A DNA stretch of 64,000 nt from Lysinibacillus fusiformis. GTDB lineage: Bacteria; Bacillota; Bacilli; Bacillales_A; Planococcaceae. Positions within the stretch are counted from its first letter, which is position 1; each line of letters opens with the position of its first letter. The notes beneath the pieces are model-generated. The model did no database searches, was not told the origin of the DNA, and saw only the letters and a program-made list of their open reading frames with translations. Both the position numbers and the translations under genes were made by a program. The stretch is taken from the NCBI RefSeq assembly GCF_002845985.1, contig NZ_PDFK01000005.1:124001-188000 (forward strand), read 5' to 3'. This document shows, piece after piece, positions 27,755 through 37,283 of the stretch.

Positions 27755-28840
27755 GTGAAAAAATTTGTTCAAATTGCCTTTTTACTGATTGGAGGAGCAT
27801 TGGGCCTTGTTTTCTTACCGCCATTATACGAATTGCTTCATTTATCATCTAATCCTTGGCTAGATAATCCTTATGTATCAGTAGCATTAGGCGCGCTTTT
27901 ACTATTTACACTGTCTTTTGCATTTTCCGATTATTTTGTGAAGCTCATTAGCTGGATGGAAGAGGTCCTGTTTAAGGTGCCTATCGGTGATTTATTTTTT
28001 GGTACGCTTGGTTTAATCATGGGACTGATTGTAGCTTATTTTTTAGGCTTCGCCATCGATAGTGTGCAATTCCCTGTAATTACAGAAGTACTCCCTATTA
28101 TTCTGTCATTTGTATTAGGTTATTTAGGGTTCCGTTTAGGTTTTAGAAAAAGAGATGAATTAATACAGCTTTTTACTTTACGTAGTAATAATACAAAGAA
28201 AAAGGCTGCTGAAGGTGCTGAAATTCAAGAAATACGAGGGAGTTATAAGCTGTTAGATACGAGCGTTATTATCGATGGTCGTATTGCTGATATTTCTGGA
28301 ACTGGCTTCATAGAAGGAGTCTTAGTCGTACCTCAATTTGTCCTTACAGAGCTGCAGCATATTGCCGATTCTTCCGATACGTTAAAACGTACAAGAGGAC
28401 GTCGTGGATTAGATATTTTAAGAAAATTACAAGATGAACGTAAGACAAAAGTGGAAATTACGGATGAGGATTTTGAGGATGTGCAAGAGGTGGATTTAAA
28501 GCTTGTACGTCTTGCAAAGAAAATGGGGAATGACACACAGATTGTCACAAATGATTTTAACTTGAATAAAGTCTGTGAGCTCCATCATGTGAAAGTATTA
28601 AATATTAATGATTTAGCGAATGCGGTGAAGCCTGTTGTAATCCCAGGTGAAGATATGCAGGTTGTGGTCATCAAGGATGGTAAAGAGCATAATCAAGGGG
28701 TTGCCTATTTAGATGATGGAACAATGATTGTTGTTGAAGGTGGCCGTAGTTATATCGGACAGGCCATTACTGTGACAGTAACGAGTGTGCTGCAAACATC
28801 AGCGGGTCGAATGATATTTGCCAAGCCGAAGGACGATTAG
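27755..28840 (+). CDS. yacL: PIN/TRAM domain membrane protein YacL
   Basis: A 361-residue protein: four membrane segments in the first 135 residues, then a PIN nuclease-like domain starting at LLDTSVIIDGRIAD with acidic metal ligands (TNDFNLNKV later), and a C-terminal TRAM domain for RNA binding. Predicted membrane-associated ribonuclease; substrate unknown. The start is GTG with GGAGGTGA upstream. Preceded by TATAAT at 27721-27726. In B. subtilis disA lies just before it. Confidence 0.88.
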   Translation: MKKFVQIAFLLIGGALGLVFLPPLYELLHLSSNPWLDNPYVSVALGALLLFTLSFAFSDYFVKLISWMEEVLFKVPIGDLFFGTLGLIMGLIVAYFLGFAIDSVQFPVITEVLPIILSFVLGYLGFRLGFRKRDELIQLFTLRSNNTKKKAAEGAEIQEIRGSYKLLDTSVIIDGRIADISGTGFIEGVLVVPQFVLTELQHIADSSDTLKRTRGRRGLDILRKLQDERKTKVEITDEDFEDVQEVDLKLVRLAKKMGNDTQIVTNDFNLNKVCELHHVKVLNINDLANAVKPVVIPGEDMQVVVIKDGKEHNQGVAYLDDGTMIVVEGGRSYIGQAITVTVTSVLQTSAGRMIFAKPKDD

Positions 28841-28851
28841 GATGTGGGAAA

Positions 28852-29547
28852 ATGCAGTATGAAGTAGTACTACCTGCGGCAGGAAGCGGAAAACGCATGG
28901 GTGCGGGACAAAATAAATTGTTTTTAAAACTTTTGGAGAAACCTATTCTGATCCACACGTTAGAAGTGTTTCAACAAGATCCTTTTTGCACTGGTATTTG
29001 GCTGGCTGTAAAACCAGAAGAACGTACTTATATTCAAGAATTGCTAGAGCAATTTGAAATTACAAAAGTGAAGGGCTTACCTGCTGGCGGTGCTGAGCGA
29101 CAGCATTCAGTCCATTCATGTATGAAAGAGATGCAGCAGGTAGATATTGTGCTTGTTCACGATGCAGCTCGACCTTTTATTACACATGATATTATCGCCA
29201 GCCTTGTACAAAGTGCTCATGAGTCAGGTGCAGCTATTGCAGGGGTTCGAGCGAAGGATACAATGAAAAAGGTTCGCAATGGTATTATCGAAGAAACAGT
29301 CGATCGTGATAGCTTATGGATGATTCAAACGCCACAAGCCTTCCAATTTGATTTAATTGTGGAGGCAGAGGATGTTGCTGAGAAGGTGGGCTTTCTTGGT
29401 ACAGATGAAGCCATGCTAGTCGAACGCTTAGGACATGCAGTGCATATTGTAGAAAGTAGCTATGAAAATGTCAAAATGACGACACAGGACGATTTAATAT
29501 TTGGTGAGGCTATTTTACGTAAACGAGCATTGCAAATAAACGAATAG
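28852..29547 (+). CDS. ispD: 2-C-methyl-D-erythritol 4-phosphate cytidylyltransferase IspD
   Basis: A 231-residue IspD. The nucleotide-binding motif PAAGSGKRMG (about 8-17), HDAARPF (about 103-109) and TDEAMLVE (about 184-191) are intact. It makes CDP-methylerythritol from MEP and CTP in the non-mevalonate isoprenoid pathway. It starts 12 bases after yacL and is followed by a hairpin terminator, so the usual ispD-ispF coupling is broken here. Confidence 0.94.
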   Translation: MQYEVVLPAAGSGKRMGAGQNKLFLKLLEKPILIHTLEVFQQDPFCTGIWLAVKPEERTYIQELLEQFEITKVKGLPAGGAERQHSVHSCMKEMQQVDIVLVHDAARPFITHDIIASLVQSAHESGAAIAGVRAKDTMKKVRNGIIEETVDRDSLWMIQTPQAFQFDLIVEAEDVAEKVGFLGTDEAMLVERLGHAVHIVESSYENVKMTTQDDLIFGEAILRKRALQINE

Positions 29548-29555
29548 TAATCTAA

Positions 29556-29594
29556 AAATCTCATTGGCGATTGTTGCTAATGGGATTTTATCTT
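29556..29594 (+). terminator. Terminator after ispD
   Basis: AATCTCATT pairs with AATGGGATT (with G-T), followed by TTATCTT. It separates ispD from ispF. Confidence 0.65.
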
Positions 29595-29709
29595 GATTTA
29601 ACCAATGTTTATAGAGCAAGACACAAACTTATGCTGAGATGTAAGTAAGGGAAATGCTCACTATTTGCTATCAGCTCAATTTCCTAGGAAATATGTTAAA
29701 ATGTGAGGG

Positions 29710-29715
29710 TATAAT
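29710..29715 (+). promoter_or_regulatory. Candidate -10 box for ispF
   Basis: TATAAT stands in GAGGGTATAATAG. No good -35 box is seen at 16-18 bases; the assignment rests on the -10 and on its place after the ispD terminator. Confidence 0.4.
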
Positions 29716-29746
29716 AGTGAGTAAATATAAAAGTGAAAGAAGGTGA

Positions 29747-29806
29747 ATGAGACTGCGCTTACAGCAGGCAAGGAGCTGGTTTGATCCACATGTTTTGCTA
29801 AAGTAG
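29747..29806 (+). CDS. Short upstream ORF before ispF (possible leader peptide)
   Basis: An ORF of 19 codons (MRLRLQQARSWFDPHVLLK) with GAAGGTGA just before its ATG, ending 12 bases before the ispF ATG. ispF itself has no visible ribosome binding site, so re-initiation after this ORF could be how ispF is translated. GAGACT at 29749-29754 can pair with AGTCTC at 29803-29808, folding the ORF into a hairpin. I recognise no such peptide. It could also be the relic of a longer gene. Confidence 0.45.
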   Translation: MRLRLQQARSWFDPHVLLK

Positions 29807-29818
29807 TCTCTCTATCAT

Positions 29819-30295
29819 ATGTTTCGAATTGGACAAGGTTTTGACGTACATGCATTTGAAGAAGGTCGTCCATTAATTATTGGCGGTATCACGATTCCGC
29901 ATGAAAAAGGGCTAGTAGGGCATTCTGATGCAGATGTTCTTTTACACACGGTTACGGATGCAGCTCTAGGGGCAATTGGAGAAGGAGATATCGGCCGCCA
30001 TTTTCCAGATACGGACCCAGCCTTTAAAGACGCTGATTCAGCAAAACTATTAGCGTATATTTGGAAAATTGTTGAGGACAAAGGCTATGTGCTAGGGAAT
30101 GTAGATTGTACAATTATGGCACAGCGTCCCAAAATGGCGCCTTATATTGAACAGATGCAAAATCGCATCGCTGAATTGCTTCATGCAGAGCCGTCTCAAG
30201 TCAATGTAAAGGCAACGACAACTGAACGTTTAGGTTTTACAGGTCGTGAGGAAGGTATAGCGGCTATGGCCACAATTCTATTGGTGAAGAAATAA
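29819..30295 (+). CDS. ispF: 2-C-methyl-D-erythritol 2,4-cyclodiphosphate synthase IspF
   Basis: A 158-residue IspF, full length. The zinc ligands are in GFDVHAF (D8, H10) and the later HSDADVLLH motif (H42 region); [12 protein letters not shown] and the C-terminal [17 protein letters not shown] are intact. It cyclises CDP-ME 2-phosphate to MEcPP. No Shine-Dalgarno is seen before the ATG at 29819 (the sequence is TCTCTATCAT); translation may depend on the upstream ORF at 29747. Confidence 0.94.
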   Translation: MFRIGQGFDVHAFEEGRPLIIGGITIPHEKGLVGHSDADVLLHTVTDAALGAIGEGDIGRHFPDTDPAFKDADSAKLLAYIWKIVEDKGYVLGNVDCTIMAQRPKMAPYIEQMQNRIAELLHAEPSQVNVKATTTERLGFTGREEGIAAMATILLVKK

Positions 30296-30296
30296 A

Positions 30297-30319
30297 TGCG
30301 GATGAACTCCGCTTTTATT
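30297..30319 (+). terminator. Weak hairpin after ispF
   Basis: GCGGA pairs with TCCGC over a 5-base loop, followed by TTTTATTT. The short stem may allow read-through into gltX. Confidence 0.5.
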
Positions 30320-30385
30320 TCCTGTAACAGAGTGGTAAAATGAACAAAGTCAATTTTTTGATCGAAAATTTAGGAGGCTTTTAAT

Positions 30386-31846
30386 ATGACGAAAGAAGTT
30401 CGCGTTCGATACGCGCCATCTCCAACAGGTTTTTTACATATAGGTGGAGCGCGTACAGCATTATTCAATTATTTATATGCAAAACATCATAACGGTAAAT
30501 TCATTGTACGTATTGAAGATACGGATATTGAACGTAATGTAGAGGGCGGAGAAGCATCTCAGCTAGATAACCTAAAATGGTTAGGTATTGAATATGATGA
30601 GTCCATTGATATTGGTGGACCTTATGCGCCTTATCGTCAAATGGAACGTCTTGATATTTATAAAGAGCACGCTGAGAAATTATTAGAACAAGGTGTCGCT
30701 TACAAATGTTTCTGCTCATCAGAAAAGCTTGAAGCATCACGTGAAGAACAAAAAGCAAGGGGTGTAGCGGCCCCTACTTATGATGGGACATGTCGTCACT
30801 TATCAGCAGAGGAAGTCGCAGCTAAAGAAGCAGCGGGCGAGCCATATACAATCCGTATGCGTGTTCCTGAAAATGTAACTTATGAGTTTGAAGATTTAGT
30901 TCGTGGACCAGTTACATTTGAATCTAAAGACATTGGTGATTGGGTACTTGTAAAAGCAAATGGTATTCCAACATATAACTATGCGGTTGTGCTAGACGAT
31001 CACTTTATGGAAATCTCGCATGTTTTCCGTGGAGAAGAGCATTTATCGAATACGCCAAAACAAATGATGATTTTTGATGCATTTGGCTGGGAATATCCAC
31101 GCTTCGGTCATATGACATTAATTATTAATGAAAATCGTAAAAAGCTATCTAAACGTGATGAATCAATTATTCAATTTGTCACGCAATATAAAGATTTAGG
31201 ATATCTTCCTGAAGCAATGTTCAACTTCTTTGCGCTACTTGGATGGTCTCCAGAAGGGGAAGAAGAGATCTTCTCGAAAGAAGAGTTTATTAAAATCTTT
31301 GATGAAAAACGTCTTTCTAAATCACCATCTATGTTCGATAAGCAAAAGCTGACATGGATGAATAATCAATATATTAAAAAACTATCTTTAGAAGAAGTCG
31401 TAGCATTGTCTTTACCACACTTGCAAAAAGCAGAGCTATTACCTGAAGAACTTACGGCAGAGCAATATGCATGGGCGACGGATTTAATCGCACTTTATCA
31501 CGATCAAATGAGCTTTGGGGCAGAGATTGTGGAGTTATCTAGCCTATTCTTTAACGACCATATTGAATATGATGAAGAAGCAAAAGAGGTTTTAGCGGGA
31601 GAGCAAGTGCCTGAAGTAATGGCAGCATTTAAAGCAGAGCTTGAGCAATTAGAAGAATTTACACCAGATGCAGTAAAAGCTGCTATTAAAGCTGTGCAAA
31701 AAGCAACAGGTCATAAAGGTAAAAATCTATTTATGCCAATTCGTGTTGTAACAACAGGTGAAACGCATGGACCAGAGTTACCAAATGCGATTTGTTTAAT
31801 TGGTAAAGAGAAAACAATTGACCGCGTAGAAAAATTTGCCCAATAA
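30386..31846 (+). CDS. gltX: Glutamyl-tRNA synthetase
   Basis: A 486-residue class Ib synthetase. The HIGH-type motif is [14 protein letters not shown] near residue 17, and the KMSKS-type motif is KLSKRDES near residue 255; the C-terminal anticodon-binding domain is complete. In Bacillales this enzyme charges both tRNA-Glu and tRNA-Gln, with GatCAB correcting the latter. TTAGGAGG precedes the ATG. The Cys T-box operon follows. Confidence 0.95.
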   Translation: MTKEVRVRYAPSPTGFLHIGGARTALFNYLYAKHHNGKFIVRIEDTDIERNVEGGEASQLDNLKWLGIEYDESIDIGGPYAPYRQMERLDIYKEHAEKLLEQGVAYKCFCSSEKLEASREEQKARGVAAPTYDGTCRHLSAEEVAAKEAAGEPYTIRMRVPENVTYEFEDLVRGPVTFESKDIGDWVLVKANGIPTYNYAVVLDDHFMEISHVFRGEEHLSNTPKQMMIFDAFGWEYPRFGHMTLIINENRKKLSKRDESIIQFVTQYKDLGYLPEAMFNFFALLGWSPEGEEEIFSKEEFIKIFDEKRLSKSPSMFDKQKLTWMNNQYIKKLSLEEVVALSLPHLQKAELLPEELTAEQYAWATDLIALYHDQMSFGAEIVELSSLFFNDHIEYDEEAKEVLAGEQVPEVMAAFKAELEQLEEFTPDAVKAAIKAVQKATGHKGKNLFMPIRVVTTGETHGPELPNAICLIGKEKTIDRVEKFAQ

Positions 31847-31857
31847 AGAGAAATTTA

Positions 31858-31885
31858 TTGACAATCCATTCTTTCGTTGTAAAAT
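31858..31885 (+). promoter_or_regulatory. Sigma-A promoter of the cysE operon
   Basis: TTGACA at 31858-31863 and TAAAAT at 31880-31885, 16-base spacer, directly ahead of the T-box leader. Confidence 0.75.
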
Positions 31886-31894
31886 GTATTTACA

Positions 31895-32155
31895 TTGAAA
31901 AAGCGTTGATAAGGAGAAGTAAGTGGCGCATGCTCTTAAGAGAGGACCATCACCGGCTGAAAGTGGTCTGAGCCCAGGCAAAACTGAAATGCACCTTTGA
32001 GCATAGAGCTGAACTATAGTAGGCTTTATCGAGTCGTTCCCGTTAAAGAACGTCCAGAGTGGAAGGCATCTTTGCCTTCAAACAGAGTGGAACCACGCAT
32101 TTTAAGCGTCTCTGTCATTCCCTTTTGGGGATGATAGGGGCGCTTTTTATTTTTT
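31895..32155 (+). ncRNA. T-box riboswitch, cysteine specific
   Basis: The T-box sequence AGAGTGGAACCACGC is at 32084-32098. Stem I carries GAAATGCACC, in which TGC at 31990-31992 sits at the specifier place (before ACC), so uncharged tRNA-Cys should be the ligand. AGCGTCTCTGTCAT with the matching GATGATAGGGGCGCT and a T run at 32104-32155 is the terminator. The leader switches on cysE-cysS when cysteine is short. The boundaries are approximate. Confidence 0.9.
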
Positions 32156-32313
32156 AGAAAAAGGCAATGATGCAGGCTTCATTAATTTACAAGGAGGCGT
32201 CAATACCACATCATCTACGCAGGGAATCTGAAGGAAATTGGCAATTGCTATCGTTTTAGTGTGTAGGATTTCAAAGGATTTGAGCAAGACCAACATGAAA
32301 AGGGGGAGTTTTT
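32156..32313 (+). other. Stretch between the T-box terminator and cysE
   Basis: 158 bases without a recognised gene. It contains AAGGAGGCG near 32190 with no start codon at a useful distance, so it reads like a ribosome binding site without a gene. It may add structure to the leader. Confidence 0.4.
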
Positions 32314-32964
32314 GTGTTTAAAAGAATGAAGGAAGATGTGGAAACAATTTTTGAGAATGATCCAGCAGCGCGTAGTGTATTTGAAGTGGTGTTAACCTAT
32401 TCTGGTTTGCATGCGACATGGGCGCATCGAGTGGCGCATTGGTTCTTTAAAAGACGTTTTTATTTTATAGCTCGTGCCATTTCGCAAATTAGCCGTTTCT
32501 TTACGGGGATTGAAATTCACCCAGGTGCAAAAATTGGTCGTCGTTTCTTTATAGACCATGGTATGGGTGTTGTCATTGGTGAAACATGTGAAATTGGTAA
32601 TAATGTTACTTTATATCAAGGTGTAACATTAGGTGGTACAGGGAAAGAAAAAGGAAAACGACACCCTACGTTAGAGGACAATGTGCTTGTTGCAACGGGC
32701 GCGAAAGTATTAGGCTCTATCACAATTGGTGAGAATAGTAAAATTGGTGCGGGATCAGTTGTTTTAAAAGAAGTACCGCCAAACGCTACAGTTGTCGGTA
32801 TTCCTGGTAAAATAGTAATTAAGGATGGAGTTCGTCTAGAGAAAAAACTAGATCATCAAAATATACCTGATCCTGTGGAAGAACGTTGTCAAGTTTTCGA
32901 GAAGCAAATCACTGAATTGCAGCAGGAAATCGAACGCTTACAAAAGGAGAGAGAAACACAATGA
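32314..32964 (+). CDS. cysE: Serine O-acetyltransferase CysE
   Basis: A 216-residue acetyltransferase of the hexapeptide-repeat class. The left-handed beta-helix repeats ([20 protein letters not shown], then [17 protein letters not shown]) contain the active-site His and Asp. It makes O-acetylserine, the direct precursor of cysteine. A C-terminal coiled coil of about 30 residues ends the protein. The start is GTG with GGGGGAG upstream. It overlaps cysS by 4 bases. Confidence 0.94.
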   Translation: MFKRMKEDVETIFENDPAARSVFEVVLTYSGLHATWAHRVAHWFFKRRFYFIARAISQISRFFTGIEIHPGAKIGRRFFIDHGMGVVIGETCEIGNNVTLYQGVTLGGTGKEKGKRHPTLEDNVLVATGAKVLGSITIGENSKIGAGSVVLKEVPPNATVVGIPGKIVIKDGVRLEKKLDHQNIPDPVEERCQVFEKQITELQQEIERLQKERETQ

Positions 32965-34361
32965 GTATTCAAATATTTAACTCATTAACAAGACAAAAGG
33001 AAACCTTCGTACCGCTAGAAGAAGGAAAAGTTAAAATGTATGTCTGCGGTCCGACTGTTTATAACTATATCCATATTGGAAATTCACGTCCTGTCATTGT
33101 GTATGATACAGTTCGCCGTTATTTTCAATATAAAGGCTATGATGTAAAATTCGTATCCAATTTTACGGATGTAGACGATAAAATCATTAAGGCAGCAAAT
33201 GAGTTAGGCGAAGAAGTGCATGAATTAACAGAGCGCTTTATTGCTGCGTACTTCGAGGATGTTACAGCACTAGGGTGCAAAAAAGCGGATGTTCATCCAC
33301 GTGTAACAGAGCATATGGACGATATCATTCAATTTATTCAAGTATTAATTGATAAAGGCTATGCTTATGAATCTGCTGGGGATGTGTATTATCGCACACG
33401 TAAGTTTGATGGCTATGGTAAATTATCGCATCAATCAGTAGACGATTTAAAAATCGGTGCTCGTATTGAAGCAGGCGAGAAAAAAGATGATGCATTAGAT
33501 TTTGCTTTATGGAAAGCTGCGAAGCCGGGTGAGATATTCTGGGAAAGTCCATGGGGAGATGGTCGTCCAGGCTGGCATATTGAATGTTCTGTAATGGCTC
33601 GTGAGCATTTAGGAGATACTATTGATATTCATGCTGGTGGGCAAGATTTAACTTTCCCTCACCATGAAAATGAAATTGCTCAATCAGAAGCACATAACGA
33701 TAAAACATTTGCACGTTATTGGATGCATAACGGGTATATTAATATCGATAATGAAAAGATGTCTAAATCTCTTGGCAATTTCATTCTTGTTAATGATATT
33801 CGTAAACAAATTGATCCACAGATACTACGTTTCTTTATGCTATCGGTTCATTATCGTCACCCAATTAACTTTGCTAAAGATTTAGTAGAAGCTGCTGCAA
33901 CGGGCTTAGAACGCATTCGTACAGCTTACAATAATGTGAAGCATCGTCTTACAACTACAGCAAGCTTAGGTGATCACTCGGAAGAATGGCTGAGCAAAAT
34001 TGCTGAACAAAAAGCACAGTTTGAAGAGGCAATGGATGATGACTTTAATACTGCAAACGCTATTTCAGTATTATTCGAGGTAGCACGTATTGCTAATATT
34101 TACTTAAATGAAGCAAATACTTGCAAAAAAGTTTTAGAAACATTTATGGAAACTTTTGAAGTAGTAGGCGACGTCTTAGGTATTGAATTTGTAAAAGAAG
34201 AAGAGCTATTAGACGAAGAAATTGAAGCATTGCTACAAGAGCGCGTAGAGGCACGTAAAAACCGTGACTTTGCTCGTTCTGATGAGATCCGTGACCATTT
34301 GCAAGCCCAGGGTATCATTTTAGAAGATACACGACAAGGAACTAGATGGAAACGAGGGTAA
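32961..34361 (+). CDS. cysS: Cysteinyl-tRNA synthetase
   Basis: A 466-residue class I synthetase. [11 protein letters not shown] is the HIGH motif near residue 35, KMSKSLGN the KMSKS motif near 267; zinc ligands include C28 in YVCGPTVY and the later ECSVM and HHENE. It charges tRNA-Cys. The start overlaps the cysE stop; the pair is controlled by the Cys T-box. The stop lies within the translation start region of mrnC. Confidence 0.95.
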   Translation: MSIQIFNSLTRQKETFVPLEEGKVKMYVCGPTVYNYIHIGNSRPVIVYDTVRRYFQYKGYDVKFVSNFTDVDDKIIKAANELGEEVHELTERFIAAYFEDVTALGCKKADVHPRVTEHMDDIIQFIQVLIDKGYAYESAGDVYYRTRKFDGYGKLSHQSVDDLKIGARIEAGEKKDDALDFALWKAAKPGEIFWESPWGDGRPGWHIECSVMAREHLGDTIDIHAGGQDLTFPHHENEIAQSEAHNDKTFARYWMHNGYINIDNEKMSKSLGNFILVNDIRKQIDPQILRFFMLSVHYRHPINFAKDLVEAAATGLERIRTAYNNVKHRLTTTASLGDHSEEWLSKIAEQKAQFEEAMDDDFNTANAISVLFEVARIANIYLNEANTCKKVLETFMETFEVVGDVLGIEFVKEEELLDEEIEALLQERVEARKNRDFARSDEIRDHLQAQGIILEDTRQGTRWKRG

Positions 34362-34366
34362 TAAAG

Positions 34367-34786
34367 TTGGATAAACTTCGCAATGAAGATGTTAAGCAAT
34401 TAAATGCGCTGGCATTAGCCTATATGGGGGATGCCGTATTAGAACAAAAAATACGTGAGCATTTGCTACGTTCTGGCCGTGTTAAGCCGAATACGCTGCA
34501 TCGAGAGGCAACTCGTTATGTTTCAGCAAAAGCGCAATCTAAGATCGTTCATCGCATGATGGATGAAAATTATTTAACAGAGGAGGAATTGGCTGTGTTC
34601 CGTCGTGGACGCAATGCCAAATCCGGCTCTGTACCAAAAAATACAGATGTCCAAACCTATCGTAATAGCTCAGGCTTTGAGGCAGTGCTTGGTAGTTTAT
34701 ATTTATTAAATGAACTAGAACGCGTGTATGAAATCATTGCATATGCTATTCAAATAATCGAGGAATCAAAGGGAGTGTCTAAATAA
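34367..34786 (+). CDS. mrnC: Mini-ribonuclease III (MrnC)
   Basis: A 139-residue RNase III catalytic domain without an RNA-binding domain. [12 protein letters not shown] near residue 16 carries the catalytic acidic residues; [20 protein letters not shown] and [12 protein letters not shown] complete the fold. It matures the ends of 23S rRNA. The start is TTG 34367 with GAGGG 8 bases upstream; an in-frame ATG at 34346 lies inside cysS and before that site. Followed by rlmB with overlap. Confidence 0.9.
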   Translation: MDKLRNEDVKQLNALALAYMGDAVLEQKIREHLLRSGRVKPNTLHREATRYVSAKAQSKIVHRMMDENYLTEEELAVFRRGRNAKSGSVPKNTDVQTYRNSSGFEAVLGSLYLLNELERVYEIIAYAIQIIEESKGVSK

Positions 34787-35538
34787 TGGCAGAACAAAAT
34801 GGTGAAATTATTGCCGGTAAAAACCCAGTGTTAGAAGCACTTCGTTCAGGCCGCGATATGAATAAAGTATGGATTGCAGAAGGTGTCAAAAAATCTGGTG
34901 TGAATGAATTGCTAGATTTAGCCCGAGAACGTGGTGTAATAGTTCAGTTTGTCCCAAAAAAGAAAGTCGATCAATTATCGAGTGCTAATCATCAAGGAAT
35001 TGTTGCATCTGTTGCCGCTTATAAGTATGCTGAACTTGAGGATTTATTTGCAGCTGCAGCCAATAAACAGGAAGATCCTTTTTTCCTAATTTTAGACGAG
35101 CTAGAGGATCCTCATAATCTAGGGTCTATTATGCGAACGGCTGATGCTATCGGAGCACATGGTATTATTATTCCAAAGCGTCGATCTGTTAGTTTAACAG
35201 CTGTAGTGGCAAAAGCATCCACAGGTGCTATTGAACATGTTCCAGTTGTACGTGTGAACAATCTTGCTCAAACGGTTGATGAACTAAAAGAACGAGGTGT
35301 ATGGATCGCTGGTACAGATGCGAAGGGCTCAGTGGATTATCGAAAAATGGATGCCACATTACCGTTAGCCATCATTATTGGCAGTGAGGGCAAGGGAATG
35401 GGTCGTTTATTAAAAGAAAAATGCGATTTTTTATATCACTTACCAATGGTTGGGCATGTTACATCATTAAACGCATCAGTTGCTGCAGCGCTTTTAATGT
35501 ATGAAGTGTATCGTAAACGTCAAGAAGCGAATGAGTAA
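34786..35538 (+). CDS. rlmB: 23S rRNA (guanosine-2'-O-)-methyltransferase RlmB
   Basis: A 250-residue SPOUT methyltransferase. An N-terminal L30e-like RNA-binding domain (about 1-80) precedes the knotted domain with LDELEDPHNLGSIMRTADA, IIGSEGKGM and LNASVAAALLMYE, motifs 1 to 3 of the SpoU group. It methylates G2251 in the peptidyl-transferase P loop. The ATG overlaps the mrnC stop. Close to TrmH-like paralogues, but operon position supports RlmB. Confidence 0.92.
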   Translation: MAEQNGEIIAGKNPVLEALRSGRDMNKVWIAEGVKKSGVNELLDLARERGVIVQFVPKKKVDQLSSANHQGIVASVAAYKYAELEDLFAAAANKQEDPFFLILDELEDPHNLGSIMRTADAIGAHGIIIPKRRSVSLTAVVAKASTGAIEHVPVVRVNNLAQTVDELKERGVWIAGTDAKGSVDYRKMDATLPLAIIIGSEGKGMGRLLKEKCDFLYHLPMVGHVTSLNASVAAALLMYEVYRKRQEANE

Positions 35539-35540
35539 CA

Positions 35541-36053
35541 ATGAAAAACATTTTGCTTGTTGATGGCTATAATATGATTGGATCTTGGAAAGAGCTGCGG
35601 CCATTGCGTGATACAAATTTTGAGGATGCGCGCAGAAAGCTGATAGAAGTTATGGCTGAATATAAAGCGGCTATGGACTGGCGCGTAATTATTGTTTTTG
35701 ACGCACATCTTGTACCAGGAGTTGAGCAATCTTATATAGAAAATGGTGTAGAAGTCATTTATACCCGTAAAAATGAAACGGCAGATGAACGAATAGAAAA
35801 AATGACGCGTGAACTAAAGGCTAGAAATGTACAGATACATGTAGCAACGTCCGATATGGCAGAGCAAAGCGTTATCTTTGGTAATGGTGCTCTAAGGAAA
35901 TCGGCTAGAGAGCTAGAAATTGATACAAGCATTATCCAACATAAAATTTCACATGACGTGAGGCGCAAACAAGAAAGCAAGCCGCCTTCTCGTATAGAAT
36001 TAAAGCCAGATGTTGCACTTGCTTTTGAAAAATGGCGACGAGGATTGAAATGA
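35541..36053 (+). CDS. rae1: Ribosome-associated mRNA endonuclease Rae1 (YacP)
   Basis: A 170-residue NYN/PIN-like nuclease. LLVDGYNMIGSW at the start and DWRVIIVFDAH, then VATSDMAEQ supply the acidic cluster. In B. subtilis this protein cuts mRNA in the ribosomal A site. It starts 2 bases after rlmB. Function is assigned from position and sequence resemblance. Confidence 0.88.
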   Translation: MKNILLVDGYNMIGSWKELRPLRDTNFEDARRKLIEVMAEYKAAMDWRVIIVFDAHLVPGVEQSYIENGVEVIYTRKNETADERIEKMTRELKARNVQIHVATSDMAEQSVIFGNGALRKSARELEIDTSIIQHKISHDVRRKQESKPPSRIELKPDVALAFEKWRRGLK

Positions 36054-36057
36054 TAGA

Positions 36058-36087
36058 TTGACGCATATTTTCCAATTCCGTTATACT
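36058..36087 (+). promoter_or_regulatory. Sigma-A promoter of sigH
   Basis: TTGACG at 36058-36063 and TATACT at 36082-36087, 18-base spacer, between rae1 and sigH. In B. subtilis sigH is repressed by AbrB at this region. Confidence 0.65.
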
Positions 36088-36121
36088 GTTCCTAATTATC
36101 TGTTGTGGCTGAGGTGATACC

Positions 36122-36769
36122 ATGTTTAAAAATAGCATTGTACAAGTGACACAAGATTTTGAACGATTCAATGATGAAGAACTTATTGAAATGGTGCATC
36201 AAGGTAATACAGATGCGTTGGATTACTTAATTACGAAATACCGTTTGTTAGTAAGAGCAAAGGCAAGGTCCTATTTCTTAATTGGAGCAGATAAGGAAGA
36301 CATCGTGCAAGAGGGTATGATCGGTTTATATAAAGCGATTCGTGATTTTAAAGGCGATAAACTGGCTTCTTTTAGGGCTTTTGCAGAGCTGTGTATTACA
36401 AGGCAGATCATCACGGCGATTAAAACAGCTACTAGGCAAAAGCATATTCCACTAAACTCCTATATCTCTTTGGACAAGCCTATATTTGATGAAGAGTCAG
36501 ACCGAACGCTAATGGATGTGCTAACAGGTGCTATTATGGACGATCCAGAAGAATTGATGATTCATAGAGAAGAGTTCGGCTATTTAGAAGAAAAAATGAG
36601 TGAGATTTTAAGTGAATTAGAACTACAAGTTTTAGCTTTATATTTAGATGGTCAGTCTTATCATGAAATTTCTGAGAAATTAAATCGCCATGTGAAATCG
36701 ATTGATAATGCATTGCAGCGGGTCAAGCGTAAATTAGAGCGACATTTGGTCCTTGAGGAAATGTCTTAG
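36122..36769 (+). CDS. sigH: RNA polymerase sporulation sigma factor SigH
   Basis: A 215-residue group 3 sigma factor. Region 2 (FNDEELIEMVHQGN to FRAFAELCITRQI) and region 4 (LSELELQVLALYLDGQSYHEISEKL) are both complete. SigH directs early sporulation and competence genes. GAGGTGA precedes the ATG. It lies at the conserved place between rae1 and rpmG-secE-nusG, and marks the host as a spore-former. Confidence 0.94.
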   Translation: MFKNSIVQVTQDFERFNDEELIEMVHQGNTDALDYLITKYRLLVRAKARSYFLIGADKEDIVQEGMIGLYKAIRDFKGDKLASFRAFAELCITRQIITAIKTATRQKHIPLNSYISLDKPIFDEESDRTLMDVLTGAIMDDPEELMIHREEFGYLEEKMSEILSELELQVLALYLDGQSYHEISEKLNRHVKSIDNALQRVKRKLERHLVLEEMS

Positions 36770-36846
36770 TCCATATAGGCCTTTATTGACATTGACAAAT
36801 ATAGGTGTTAGTCTTAAAAAGACAAAGTGCCGAAAAAGGTGAGTAT

Positions 36847-36993
36847 ATGGCAAAAAAAGTCGTGCTAAATTGCGAGAAATGCGGGTCGAGAAATTACACG
36901 TTCCCAGCTAAAGAAGGTTCAACTGTACGTCTCGAATTAAAGAAATTTTGCTCGCATTGCAATGAACATACAATGCATAAACAAACGCTATAA
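36847..36993 (+). CDS. rpmG: 50S ribosomal protein L33, zinc form
   Basis: A 48-residue L33 with two CxxC pairs (CEKC, CSHC), so this is the zinc-binding paralogue, which is replaced by a zinc-free form under zinc limitation in B. subtilis. ATG 36847 has AAAGGTGAG upstream; the upstream frame is not used. A possible promoter with TTGACA at 36792-36797 lies before it. Confidence 0.94.
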   Translation: MAKKVVLNCEKCGSRNYTFPAKEGSTVRLELKKFCSHCNEHTMHKQTL

Positions 36994-37041
36994 AATGATA
37001 TGTAAATAGACAGATATGATTGATTCGGAGGTTAAGCTAGA

Positions 37042-37227
37042 ATGGGCAAGATCAAAGGCTTTTTAAGTGATGTAATGTCTGAAATGCGCAAAACAAGCTG
37101 GCCAAAAAGTAAAGAACTAACGAAATATACAGTCGTTGTAATTTCAACTGTTGTCATTATGGCTTTATTTTTTGTATTAGTTGACTTAGGTGTTTCATCA
37201 TTATTCCGCTGGTACTTAGATTTATAA
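37042..37227 (+). CDS. secE: Preprotein translocase subunit SecE
   Basis: A 61-residue single-span SecE. The conserved MRKTSWPKSKELTKYT amphipathic helix (about 15-30) precedes one membrane segment (about 33-56). It clamps SecY in the SecYEG channel. GGAGG is upstream of the ATG. A terminator follows and nusG is transcribed separately. Confidence 0.93.
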   Translation: MGKIKGFLSDVMSEMRKTSWPKSKELTKYTVVVISTVVIMALFFVLVDLGVSSLFRWYLDL

Positions 37228-37252
37228 TTTAGTAAATAGCATATTTTTGAAA

Positions 37253-37283
37253 TAGCCCGTCCATTGTAATAACGGGTTTTTTC
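37253..37283 (+). terminator. Terminator after secE
   Basis: CCCGT pairs with ACGGG over an 11-base loop, with six T. Confidence 0.7.
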
